Assembly (NCBI RefSeq): GCF_014839805.1
Contig: NC_051142.1
Location: 15,222,589 to 15,286,588, forward strand
Source: Manduca sexta
Lineage: Eukaryota; Arthropoda; Insecta; Lepidoptera; Sphingidae
DNA length: 64,000 nt
Direction of reading: 5' to 3'
This document shows, one piece after another, positions 47,094-57,575 of this stretch. Each line of letters begins with the position of its first letter. The stretch's first letter is position 1. Under the pieces are notes generated by a model that saw only the letters and a list, made by a program, of their open reading frames with translations, was not told the origin of the DNA and did no database searches. A program made the position numbers and the translations under genes.

Positions 47094-47618
47094 TATTAGG
47101 TATTAATACTTCAAGTGTCTAAGAAGTGGGTCTAAAGTTCACGCGAAAATGTACGCTATTAAATGGAGACTGGCTTCAAATATTATTGTATTGGTTTGAA
47201 TTTTATTTAACAAGAATGAGTGAACCAATGATAAATTAACACCGCTTGATATTGCTGATCTTTTATGTTACATTTGAAGATTGAAAACAGAATTCAAACA
47301 GCAAAACCTTTACTGGGACAGAAATTGATTGGCATAGCATTCCATGACTGTTAGTTAAAAACCTGTCAAGCCCATGAAACGGGCGGTCAATCAAGGCTAG
47401 TGCGAAGTGTGACGAGCGCTGCCCTAACACTGAAATTGCATAACGGGCCCGATGGCATCGCATCTTATATTGGAAAAGTTGCGGGATATAGGGGCCTTAT
47501 ACGACGCGGAACGTTGTGCATTTTACGTCGCATTTACTGCTCTACCTCCTTCCTCTACCCGCCAGACGCAACCAGCGGTGACTGACTAACATAGATATTT
47601 TAATCAATACATAAAACA
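47094..47618. other. No assigned gene, GC-richer than flanks
   Basis: Small frames on both strands (47263-47463 minus, 47400-47585 plus) overlap each other and neither shows a domain. The block 47395-47590 is clearly richer in GC than its neighbours and ends abruptly at the Helitron insertion. Confidence 0.3.
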
Positions 47619-47903
47619 TCTATATATATAAAAATGAATCCCTATTTTCCTTGGTCACGCCTTCACGCGTGAACGGCTGGACCGATTTCACTATTTTTTG
47701 TTGTTGTGTTTGTTATTGTCAGGAGAAGGTTCTTATGAACGAAAAAATTCAAAACATTGCGTGGAAAATATGAAATTTAAGAAAACTTAACGACAATATT
47801 AATTTTACATAACTGTCAGTTGATTGAAATAATTGTCAGCGATTGATAGAATGAGTACTTCTAAAGCATACTTAGACAGAACAACTTCTGTCTGGTCAGC
47901 TAG
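47619..47903 (+). mobile_element. Helitron-A, complete non-autonomous copy
   Basis: Starts TCTATATATATAAAAATGAA directly after A and ends TCTGTCTGGTCAGCTAG directly before T, the canonical Helitron boundaries. The interior matches the other copies (GGTCACGCCTTCACGCGTGA, GTTTGTTATTGTCAGGAGAA, GTCAGCGATTGATAGAATGA). The 3' part is diverged: ACAGAACAACTTCTGTCTGG replaces ACGGGACAACGTCTGTCGGG, and still allows a short ACAGAa...tTCTGT stem before the end. Confidence 0.85.
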
Positions 47904-47967
47904 TTTAAAATATTTACCAGAGTAAAGTTTGTTTTTAAAGTTTTCTGAATAAAGATTATAGCGCTTT

Positions 47968-48274
47968 TAGCGGCGTAAAGGTAGACGCCACTGTAGAGGA
48001 ACAGATGGTTGCGTTCCTCTATGGAAGGGGAAGATTCCCAGTCAGGCAGATGTTGCGCCTGACCGGCCGCGGCCCCTCCGACGGTTCCTATTCGGAGGTG
48101 GTATATATGCAACGCGTCGCTCAAATTGTGCAAGCGTGATTCAGGATCGTCGTCGCCATCTATCGTGATTGCTGTGTGATATCACTGTAGTTGCCTCACT
48201 GAATCGATCCTCTTGCAGTTCCGGCGATGTTGACAAGATGGCGGTGTATGCATCGATTGTACCGCCACACGCTA
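47968..48274 (+). repeat. Two-hairpin repeat, longest copy
   Basis: TAGCGGCGTAAAGGTAGACG, stem TAGAGGAAC/GTTCCTCTA, GGAAGGGGAAGATTCCCAGT, stem GTCAGGC/GCCTGAC, CGGCCGCGGCCCCTCCGACG, GGAGGTGGTATATATGCAAC, a 170-base part unique to this copy, and GATTGTACCGCCACACGCTA. The two hairpin loops are almost the same (AGATGGTTGC, AGATGTTGC). No tRNA boxes, no poly-A tail and at best weak inverted ends (TAGCG...CGCTA), so class is unknown. The minus frame at 47900-48133 is a by-product. Confidence 0.7.
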
Positions 48275-48683
48275 TAAGACCTGATTTGTTTAGTTTTAGT
48301 AATCTAGAATTGGTTTTAGAAATTGTTTTGCGGGTTTAAATGTTGGCGAAAAATGACAAAAACCGCTATTTTATAACGAGATATCCTATGAATGTATATT
48401 GGTAAGTACATTATTGGTGAAATAGTATCCTTGAATTAACTATTATCACTGTTCAATTCAAGCTGCATTGTTTAAGCCTAATTATTATGTCATATCGGCA
48501 TAAAATTTAGGTCCATGGTTTTTTTAAATGAAGTCCCGTCTCATCTTTATGTGCTCTTTGCAGTTTGCCGTGAGCTGTCGTAGGTAACACCCGTGCCGTT
48601 TGTTACTGCACAGCAGTAGCTAACACCTTATTGGCTACTTCATATTTTTCAGTTCGTATAATCCTATAAGCTAAGTATTAAAA
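48275..48683 (+). promoter_or_regulatory. Upstream region of the small spliced gene
   Basis: Splice-like signals lie just upstream of the predicted start codon: CTTTGCAG ending at 48562, TGTCGTAG|GTAACA (donor at 48584) and CATATTTTTCAG ending at 48652. They allow a non-coding 21-base exon (48563-48583) and a leader beginning at 48653. These are consensus matches only. No TATA box or initiator can be called. Confidence 0.2.
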
Positions 48684-49143
48684 ATGCCGAGGTACAAAAA
48701 AGTGTTGCGGCAAAGACTTGCAAACGTGGCGAGGATGAATGAAATGAGGTAAGTTATTCTATTATCATTTATTTATTTATCTGTGAAATTATTTGCAACA
48801 TAATTATTTATTAATTATATTTTTTGTAGATGGGGTCGAAAGAAACAAAATAGTTCTTCATACGAAAAAAAATGCTGTCCAACATCTCAACATTCTCAGC
48901 AAAAGTATGTTGAAAACAGGTATGTAATTATGACAGGACCTACTAGTTACGTAGTATAAAATAATGAGTTAGTAGAGTGATATTATATATTAAAATTGAT
49001 ATGTGTATTTTGTCAAATGTTTCACGGACATACTGGCATGGTGCACACACTAAGTACGTGTAACAAGACAATTCTGTTATTTATGTCTCGTAATTAGGAG
49101 GAAAGATATAGCAAGAATAGAAAGATTTACAAAGAAGATGTAA
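48684..49143 (+). CDS. Predicted 66-residue basic protein, three exons
   Basis: Exon 1 (48684-48748) starts ATG after ATTAAAA, encodes MPRYKKVLRQRLANVARMNE plus M and ends AG|GTAAGT. Intron 1 (80 or so bases) ends ATATTTTTTGTAG. Exon 2 (48830-48919) encodes WGRKKQNSSSYEKKCCPTSQ then HSQQKYVEN and ends AG|GTATGT. Intron 2 ends CTCGTAATTAG. Exon 3 (49098-49143) encodes RKDIARIERFTKKM and a TAA. Both introns split an arginine codon after its second base, and the frame stays open across both joins. The product would be about 66 residues, very basic, with a CC pair and no signal peptide or membrane segment. I do not recognise it. It could be a short nuclear protein, the remnant of a larger transposon gene, or a chance alignment of splice consensus. 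Confidence 0.4.
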
Positions 49144-49781
49144 ATTAGGATTTGATTTACTTGAACATGAAGTACTTTGAATATTATTTCCAGGTTGAAC
49201 AAACATGTCTTGATACTTACTTTTGAAAGTATTATCCTTTTCAATCGCTCGATTTATTAACTATTAAGTAATACACACGTGACTTTGATAACTAACAAAT
49301 CTAAATAAATAAATCCAATGATCGAACCCGCATACCAATTTAAGACTTGAACCTCCATATTTCCACTCCAAGCCGCACCCATAAGTATTTATAAAAAATA
49401 TTTATTGACAAAAATTTTAATATTTTGTTAATACCACTTTGATATTACGTAGACGTCTCTCAATTCTCCCCCAAGAGAGGCCTTTAAAGCTCTCAATGTC
49501 AACGCTTTAGATAAAGGTGATCCCCCTGACATTAACCTTAAAATATTTTAACATGCTTTTTATTGAGCTAAAATTAGCAACACGAGTAAAAGTGACTCGT
49601 TTGATTACGCCAAATTCGTTGCACGATTACAATTCGAGTAAAACAAGCACGTTTACGACGATTACATTGAAATGTTACTCATTTGCTGCGAACCTGAGTG
49701 TAAAATAAAACGTTGAACGAACAAAAAGTATCATTTATGATACTACCACAGATTAAAAACCTGTAAAAATATTTAAAAATA
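49144..49781. other. No further exon recognised
   Basis: A TATTATTTCCAG acceptor-like word at about 49193 follows the stop codon. AAATAAATAAATCCAATGAT with CGAACCCGCATACC at 49302-49336 resembles a reversed B box and may be a SINE remnant. No gene is supported. Confidence 0.3.
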
Positions 49782-49880
49782 GAATCTGTCGATCGCTGAC
49801 AGTTATTTCAAACCACTGACAGTTATTTAAAATTAATATTGTCCTTAAGTTTTCTTAAATTTTCTAATTTTCTAAACTTA
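49782..49880 (-). repeat. Helitron-A internal fragment
   Basis: GATCGCTGACAGTTATTTCA, ACTGACAGTTATTTAAAATT, AATATTGTCCTTAAGTTTTC, TTAAATTTTCTAATTTTC correspond to the middle of the Helitron-A copies in reverse. Both ends are missing. Confidence 0.6.
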
Positions 49881-50301
49881 ACTAACTCAAGGAGTTGCAA
49901 AAATTGTACTGTATTTCACTCCGCAGTCGATTTTGGTTACAGAATGAACGCAAATGAATAGCGAAAAACACAATGGTCTCGGATGGAACGCCACCAGTGT
50001 TCTACGGAAGAAACATAAATAAAAACTTTGCTGTTGCGTTTTCTGTGGTGACTGGAGGTCCATAACCTTCATTCCTTACCAACTTTAAAGAAACTTCCAG
50101 TTCAGTTTCTTTCTCATTTTAAATTTATCTGAAATTTATAATTTAAGTTCTCTTATTTTTATTATTTTATAACACTAAAAGTAATTTTGTCTATAAGCTG
50201 TAATGTAAAGTAAAACAAATAAAAGCCATTAGAGTTGACGAAATACAGCTTAGTCACAAGTAATAGTAACTAATTGTTACTGTCAAAAAGAAATTACTAG
50301 C
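49881..50301. other. No gene seen
   Basis: A 61-codon minus frame at 49887-50072 shows no domain. Nothing else is supported. Confidence 0.3.
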
Positions 50302-50530
50302 GGTAGGTTATATTTTATATCCGCCTGGACAGCGACCACCACAAGGTATTAAAACCCGCCATAGTTTCCCACGTAAGTGTGTCGCTTTCCGGGGTTAGCC
50401 CGTGTATATCCGGTTCCAACAGGCCGGCATAATTATGTCAACTGTCGTGGGGTAATCATCTCTCATTAGTTGACATTCCATTGGACCCCATTCTACTTAC
50501 CATCAGGTGCTTGGTTCAATTTACCATGCC
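50302..50530 (-). repeat. Repeat-2 copy 3
   Basis: GGTAGGTTATATTTTATATC, CGCCTGGACAGCGACCACCA, ACCCGCCATAGTTTCCCACG, GTCGCTTTCCGGGGTTAGCC, CCGGCATAATTATGTCAACT, CATTCCATTGGACCCCATTC, CTTACCATCAGGTGCTTGGT: reverse-complement copy with intact ends. Confidence 0.75.
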
Positions 50531-50959
50531 CGAAAAAAAAGTAGCCATTAATAATCTTCAAAAGTTTATCATATACTTAGAAAAATTGGATTACATCGCT
50601 TTCTTCCAAAACTATAATATTAAATCCACCGCCGAAACATAGTTTAATTTTAATGTCTAACATTCGCGTAAACATAAGAAATCATTATCTATGACTAGAA
50701 GTAAGAAAAAACGAATTATACATTTCCCGACTCCCTTTTTCAGTGCGAGTTAGACGTACGTGTACACAATTTCATTAAAACTTATGAAGCTCGCTCGTTT
50801 GACGACACCGGCGCTATTGGATTAATCTTTAGGGCCCTTACATGTTCAGAGTTGGGAGCTAATCTAGCTTCTAGTTACGACATTTATAAATCGCTATCCA
50901 TTAAATATCGTTCGATGTTGATTTAAGTTTATTAATTATTATTATATTATCTTTAAAAA
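50531..50959. other. No gene seen
   Basis: ATGTCTAACATTCGCGTAAA then CATAAGAAATCAT at 50652-50685 is the inverse of sequence at 41280-41310 next to a Penelope-like end, so a small Penelope-like fragment in minus orientation is possible. Confidence 0.3.
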
Positions 50960-51412
50960 GCGGCGATTGCCTAGTTAGGTGTGGAATGGACTGCCGAGAC
51001 AAATGTCCACAAGTTCAAATCCCAAGGGCACACACCCCTGATTTTTCTAAAATGATTATGTGTGTATTTTTTATGAATTATGAGTTGCATTAACGGTGAA
51101 GGAAAATGTAGAATAAACGTGGAAATGACATTCTGAGTTTGTTTATTTGAAAACCATTTATTTACAAACTAAAATATCTTGAAACCAAAAATTATATGAA
51201 GAAAAACGTACCAGCCACTACACTACAGAAAACATCGTGAGGAAATATGCATACCTAAGAAATTCTCGATACGAATTTTGAGGGTGTGTGAAGTCTACCA
51301 ATCCGCACTAGGCCGGCATGGTGGACTAAGCCTAATCCCTCTCAGTAGAAGAGGAGGCCCGTGCCCAGCAGTGGGACAGTATGTAATACAGGGCTCATAT
51401 TATTATTATTTA
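50960..51412 (+). mobile_element. SINE-B, split by a 121-base insert
   Basis: GCGGCGATTGCCTAGTTAGG (A box), CACAAGTTCAAATCCCAAGG (B box), TTAACGGTGAAGGAAAA to 51106; then an insertion; then GAAAACATCGTGAGGAAATA, GTGAAGTCTACCAATCCGCA, GAAGAGGAGGCCCGTGCCCA and CTCATATTATTATTATT to 51412. Without the insert and duplicated GAAAA the SINE is about 327 bases, the same size as the other full copies. The 69-codon frame at 51278 is a by-product. Confidence 0.85.
51107..51227. mobile_element. 121-base insert with TG...CA ends, LTR-like
   Basis: The insert interrupts SINE-B and is bounded by GAAAA direct repeats (51102-51106 and 51228-51232), a 5-base target-site duplication proved by the uninterrupted SINE-B copies, which have GAAAA once. 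It begins TGTAGAATAAACGTGG and ends CCACTACACTACA, so TGTAG/CTACA are 5-base inverted ends. TG...CA termini and a 5-base duplication are the marks of LTR retrotransposon integration, so a very short solo LTR is plausible; an unusual MITE is the alternative. Confidence 0.6.
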
Positions 51413-53082
51413 CAGCCTTCATGCGGGAAATCACGGCATAAAGGCCAGTCTTTTTGCAAGGCTTGCGTGGATAGATCCAAGACGTAGAGGCCCCTTTAAG
51501 ATAATATATTAGTGTAGTTGGGGCTTATAGAGCAAGTACTCCCTCTGTCTGTACTTGTAGAGGAAATATAGCCAAAGACAGCGCTTGCAAGGTGCAGGGA
51601 CTATTGCAGAAAAGATGGGAATATTACTATTATTATTACTTACACAAAAATACAATAGTTACACAATAATAGCATCTATACAACCACTGAGGTTTAGACT
51701 AGAGCTAATAAGAGTTTACAATATCCATACATAACTATAGTTACTTAGTATAATATACAGAAAAAAATAATTTCCCAAAGACAGGAAAAATATGTAAATA
51801 TACACTATTTAATACAAGTAGTTATGCATAATATGACAATGGAATCAGGAAATTAAGTGTTGGGTTTAAAAGTTTAATAGTATTTGATGGTTTCAATTCA
51901 AGGCGTTGTGTACGGTTAGCTGGATATAAACAAGAATATTATATTCTATTCTCATACGTAACTAAATATTGCTGTCAAGTAAATTCAAGTATTTATAATA
52001 TAGGCATAAAAAAAAATATATTTTTCATTCGGCGTTATCCGTACTTGTAAATGCTTGTCGAATCACTCAAAAGAATAACTCAAACATTTAACATCCATAT
52101 AAAAAATCAAAGCGCAAATCCCTTTAATTACGTAAAGCGAATAAACTGTTTACAGAAGAGAAACGTGTCTTCACAAATTCCCTTAATTAGTATTGAAACG
52201 TGAATAATTTGTACAAATATTCACCGGAGTACGAGGCGAAGAAATCTCCGCGATAAATTAGAACACGTGTCCTTAATGCATGAACTCACCTCCGGGGTAT
52301 TGCGGTGGCCATGCGTTGTGGGGAATGACGGACTTGTTTATACTATGGTCTACCTCTTTATCGTTAAGCCGGGAAGATGCTGGCTTAACCACTTACATAA
52401 TTAGCATTTTTATACGCTCTACTTAATATCTGAGACATTAAGGTTATAGCTTAAGGTCCATTTTTCATACATTTTGTTTCACCTTTAATATATAAATCTG
52501 GGTAACTAAACAAGTATTGACAAGTAAAGAATTTAAATTCACGTCTAGTTAGTGATTAGTTCTCGCAGTTGAAAGAAAACAATAATTCACCACTAGGCTA
52601 CTCCATCTATCAATGGGTATCCAATGTAACTTATAGTGAAATACAAATATATGTTTAACAGCGAGACTTTGAATCCTTACGATCATGCTGACATGACTTT
52701 GATTCTTGAACCGTGATATGTATTTCAAAGTTATTTGAGTGTGCTGATAGATCGAATAATAATCATATTCTCCTTAAATAACCCTCGTTCAATCAAAGGG
52801 CATTTCGTGGAAAAATTAATGAACTTGACGTGTGGCAAGCAAAATTTTATAAACAAGCCCTCATAAAAAACCGTCTAGACCGATGTTATCGGATTTATTA
52901 TATGCAATTGGGCTAATTTGGTCAACGTCCTTACATGCAAAATAAAGCCGATTTCAATAAAAATCTTAACTGGTAACATTGGATTGATAGAGAAAATAGA
53001 CCAATCAGAATAAGTTTAGTTTGTTAAACACACCTTAATTATTTTGATTGGCTATTCTAGCCATTAACCATTTCATTTTTTA
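51413..53082. other. No gene seen over 1.7 kb
   Basis: 51420-51640 is GC-richer and ends ATTACTATTATTATTACT, an ATT-type tail like that of SINE-B, so a further retroposed element may be hidden there. At 52265-52280 GAACACGTGTCC contains an E-box palindrome CACGTG. No gene is supported. Confidence 0.3.
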
Positions 53083-53330
53083 TACCAGCGGCAATGTAAC
53101 CCCACTGCACCTGATGGTAAGTGGAGTGGGGTCCAATAGAATGTCGACTAACGAAAGATGATTACCCCTCGGCAGTCAACACAATTATACTGCCTTGTTG
53201 AATCCATATACACACAGACTGATCGCAGAACGCGACACATTTACGTGGGTCATTATGGCGAGTTTTAACACCTTGTATACGATGGTCGCTATCTAAGCGG
53301 ATATAAAATATATCCTACCACCAACAAAAA
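53083..53330 (+). repeat. Repeat-2 copy 4
   Basis: CCAGCGGCAATGTAACCCCA, CTGCACCTGATGGTAAGTGG, AGTGGGGTCCAATAGAATGT, CGGCAGTCAACACAATTATA, GCGGATATAAAATATATCCT and ACCACCAACAAAAA. The longest plus-strand copy, with the same ends as 21174-21410. Confidence 0.75.
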
Positions 53331-53927
53331 TTGAACTTCCGAATTGAGATCGTTCTTTAAAACTAACAGTTAATGACAAAGAGCAAGTCCATTAACTACA
53401 AAGAGTAATACTTTGATAACAAAGAACTGCTTGAGCACCACGCTCGTCATACGAAATACGACAATCGATCTGCTAATTAAATTTTAAAACGCTTTTGTTA
53501 TGTAAAAATACTGTCCTAACTTCCGAGATGATCGTGGTAATCCTACAAAGGGAAAATTTATGCGCGACATTTATAATTGCCAGCGGGTAAAACGGTAAAG
53601 GATGCAAGGAGCATTGGTTCCAAATACCGCTATGGACGAGCTATGTTCGTACTTACGAATATTGTTGTAAGTGTTGAAATTCATAGCTTAAAGTTTATTT
53701 TCGGCAGAAGTCTTCTGAATTGATGAAGAAGTTAAATCATTGGCCTTATAATGAATTGAATTGGTATGGCACTACACTACGCTAATTAATAGGGATTAAG
53801 GTAGTTACATAAATACTACGCATCAAAACCCTATTAAGGTACTTCGTCGAGTTATAAAATGCACTATGCTATTGATTAATGTTTAGGATATCAATAAAAG
53901 CAACTAAATATTGTACAGTATTTTTCT
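53331..53927. other. No gene seen
   Basis: No supported gene or repeat. Confidence 0.35.
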
Positions 53928-54091
53928 GCTCAGTATCAGCCCGAAATCTGGAATTAGTGTCCGATATGGTGATAGGCTCACCCCCTATCGCATCATGGGA
54001 CGGATCACACATGGCGAAAGCTGGGTGCCCTGGTTGCGCCTCTGCATACCCCTTCGACGATAAATACGTAATTGTGTATGTGTGTGCGTGT
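53928..54091 (+). repeat. SINE-A 3' two-thirds
   Basis: CTGCTCAGTATCAGCCCGAA, GATATGGTGATAGGCTCACC, CCTATCGCATCATGGGACGG, TGGTTGCGCCTCTGCATACC, CCTTCGACGATAAATACGTA and a TGTGTATGTGTGTGCGTG tail. The tRNA-like head is missing. Overlapping 95- and 62-codon frames are by-products. Confidence 0.65.
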
Positions 54092-56949
54092 ATTTTAGCT
54101 TCAGAAAATTGCTACTTAAACAATTATCCCATTCCTTTTCCCAATAACATAAAAGCTTTTCAATAAGACACAAACTACTCCCAATTTAATACAAGTTAAA
54201 GCTAAAGGGAAGTAAATTGTATATTTTATTTCAACGAGTCTTAGTAAAGACAAGAATTTAGAACCTGAAGGGTGACTTAAAGAACTAGTTTCAGTGATAA
54301 GAAAAAACGTAACAGCAAATCTGTTGAATGACGTTGGTTTTCTGCAAAACACAAGTAGTCTTACTTATAAAAATTTCGCAATGCTATGCTTAGTTAAAAC
54401 ACAAATTTACTCGATCAGCTGTACGTCAAAACCCGCCATCTTGCTTCTTAATACGGTTTAAACTAGGAAACCGGTGATGATTTTCACAGCTATTTAAGCA
54501 ATTCTTAACCACCTTTTAACACTAAAACAAGTTTATAAGTAAGACCGTAGGACTTCAGTCGGTAAATAATTCCGTAAACCAAACTACAATACAGCATCAC
54601 ATCAAAATATAAAATAAGTACATTAATGTAACAATCGATCGACTGCCAATAAGATCCAAAATCCGATATCTAGATAATTTATTTACGTTATTTAGATCTG
54701 ATGAAAGAAACACGAGTCTTTCTCTCTAATTTTCATGAAATAATCTGAAAACACAATAATAGCTAAAAATGTTGCTATATACTTAGCAGTAATTTTACGC
54801 TACGCAGCTAATCTGAGTGTAATCAAAGACCTTGATCATCTCAATTTTTCCACTCGATAAGTTTCGTACTCACCGAGCAACTTAAATCGATCTCTTAGTT
54901 TTCTAGCTCAATTGAAGGCAGCAATTAACTCGAGTGCACTAGCTTTAGAACGGAATAGAATTAATTAATGAAAACACTTTATTAAACACCAAATAAAGCA
55001 AAATGAATACGATTATATAAAAAGAATGCGTGCAACAATAGGCAGACTTATTGCTAAAAAGCGATCTCTTTCACACACAACACAAATTCTAAGCAGAACT
55101 AGTTTAATATTCTGTATATTAACTATTATTAACAATGAACCGCACCGTTACGTGACTCATTTGAAGCTCATTCTGGCGATACCTAGTGATGTTTACTCAG
55201 CGAACGTATGGATGCATTCGATGAGCTCGATTGATCTATACAGACAAAGACAATGGAGCTGATTTGATGTGTGACTAAAATTTATTTGTTATTGTAATTA
55301 AGTATGTTATTACTTATTTTACAAATCAATTTAGACAGACTTACATAAAAGTTTGATCCTGGCTTATTGATAAATATCATTCTAAAGATAAAAAAAGTGT
55401 CTAATAAGCCCCAACTAAATGTCACTAGACAGTGCCAGATGGCTACCAGGAAATGCTGTAAAAATTGTCAGAGAGTTATATGAAACCAGAATAAGAAAAG
55501 AACAAAAAATAATACTCCTTAACCCCGCCAAGCGTCACACCAAACCTAACAGCTTGTTTCTACAAAGCATTCTTTGTTGGAACTTTCTCCTCTGTAACAT
55601 TAAGCAAGTACCCAATCTCTAAACTTACTAGGCACGCTTCAGGGCTTTATATTTCATTTGAAGTAAGAACATTTAGTATAGGTTACATAATTCTTACAGA
55701 CGCAACTCAGTGTTGTTTCGCGAAACTGTTGAACTTTCCTCATTCATAAACCAAGAACTACGAGTACAGTTAGTCAGAACGAATAAATTGCAGGCAAAAG
55801 TGTTTAATTAATTTTCTGTTTCAAGCTGAAGACTATCAAGCAATCTCATCACAATAGCAACAGGAAACGATGTTTGTAAGGTTATTTTAACTTCAAGATT
55901 TATTGTCTTAATTGGAAAGTCTATTATAGGTTAGGTACAAGCCATTGGTTATGTTCTTTTTTATCGAAGAAGGAAGATAAAAGAGCTGGTTTTTGATTAT
56001 ATGATACACTCACTACTACCTATGAATATACTAATAGGCAAGGTATTGTTTGGGAAGGGAGTTCAGAGTATCACTAGAAGTTTTCAAAATATTTAGAATT
56101 TGGATAACTATGTCATTGCACTATATAGCACTAATTTTATCAAATTCTTTCTTGAAGTCTACAAACACAACTCAATTATTTAATTTATCTAGCCAATACT
56201 CTTGAACATCAGTCTACACCGGCAAGCCAAACTAAAGGTGTATATCCCACAACTTCTCCTAATCAGAATCTTCCTCGCCGACGTCAGTGTATGCACTCAA
56301 GATATTAGGATGCACTTGTGTGCGTCAGAGGTTGGTAATTCGCTTATACGAGATCATACGAGAGGGCGAGCTCTCTGCAGAGGATGAATTAAGCTAATTC
56401 TAAATACGGGAAAACACGTTGCAAAATTGTCTCTTTTATTAAATACAGTGTTAAAATTAAATGTTTGTGAAGTTATTTCTGCAGTTTGCTGATTAAAAAC
56501 TATGTTTTTTGTAGTTGGAACTTTTGCAGCTTTTCCGTATATTTTAATAACTTTATCATATTTACTTTTCATCTTGTAGTGTCACAAACAAGACCTTAAT
56601 ACTTTAAATTAAAGTTACATTATGAACAGCTGATAATAAGCTTTTAAAAAACACTTTAAAACTTTCATGAATTCTAAAGGAAACTAAAAATGGAAAATAA
56701 GTATGGAGGCATATGAGGACAAATATTAATAAATAAAAATTAATAACGACAAAGATTAAAGTTACTCACAAAAATATAAAGCAGAGTGAGGCTTAATTAA
56801 ACCAACAGTAGTGATAGAAATAATTTTAACGCAATTTATCATCTAACATATGAAGCCCGTGGAACCTAAAGTTCAATTTTCCGTACCAAGTTTCGGCAAA
56901 CTAAATCAGTCTGAATATTCGACGAAAGCACACGTCAGTTGCCTAGGCG
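54092..56949. other. No gene seen over 2.9 kb
   Basis: Frames of 61-78 codons at 54116, 55026, 55419, 56202 and 56354 show no domain and no consistent splice pattern. No repeat copies recognised. Confidence 0.3.
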
Positions 56950-57000
56950 TGGAATATGTGCCCGGTATGGCGATATGCTCGCCCCGTGGGATGAAAATGA
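56950..57000 (+). repeat. SINE-A body fragment
   Basis: GGAATATGTGCCCGGTATGG then CGATATGCTCGCCCC matches the GTGCC.GATATGG.GATAGGCTCGCCCC part of the SINE-A body. Flanks do not match. Confidence 0.45.
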
Positions 57001-57515
57001 TTCCTACAATCCGTTGAAATTCTCTCCCAAGTCCCAACCAACACAGCGTATGTTATATCAACTCAAGCTCTAAGTTCTAACAAAACACACATATCCGAAG
57101 ATCGCAAACACCAAGTTCCTAGATATAAATAGAAGCATTAATCGCAAAAGCAAATGTTAAAAGCTAGAAAACCAACAGTACCGAACTTGGTAACTTTTCC
57201 ACAAACACTGCAGTCTTGGAACGCACATATTTGTGAGGTAAATACACCACGCCAAGTTTCAACTGTTCAGTTTTAAGTGTGGACTTTTTCCTTTGGAATT
57301 TTTTCTTCATAAGATATCAGTTTATTTGCACATTTGAATATTGAGCATTGATATATAATACGTGTTTATGTTCGTACCTTAAATAATTTGTTCGTTCGGA
57401 TCGTTATTATTATTTCCAATATTTGTGTTTCCATTATTTATTTTCGAATGGAATATTTAATTTTGTTTTCAACACACTTTTGTATCCTGTTCATTTTTGC
57501 CCGAATGAATTATAA

Positions 57516-57575
57516 TTTGTGCTCGATATGGCGATATATCCCTTATCACATCCTGGGACGGAACACACCTGGTGG
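57516..57575 (+). repeat. SINE-A body fragment
   Basis: TTGTGCTCGATATGGCGATA, ATCCCTTATCACATCCTGGG and ACGGAACACACCTGGTG correspond to the same SINE-A region; no head or tail. Confidence 0.5.

Noticed and set aside
47900..48133. 77-codon minus frame
   Set aside because: Antisense of the two-hairpin repeat.
53879..54173. 95-codon plus frame and 62-codon minus frame
   Set aside because: Both cover a SINE-A body and GT-type tail.
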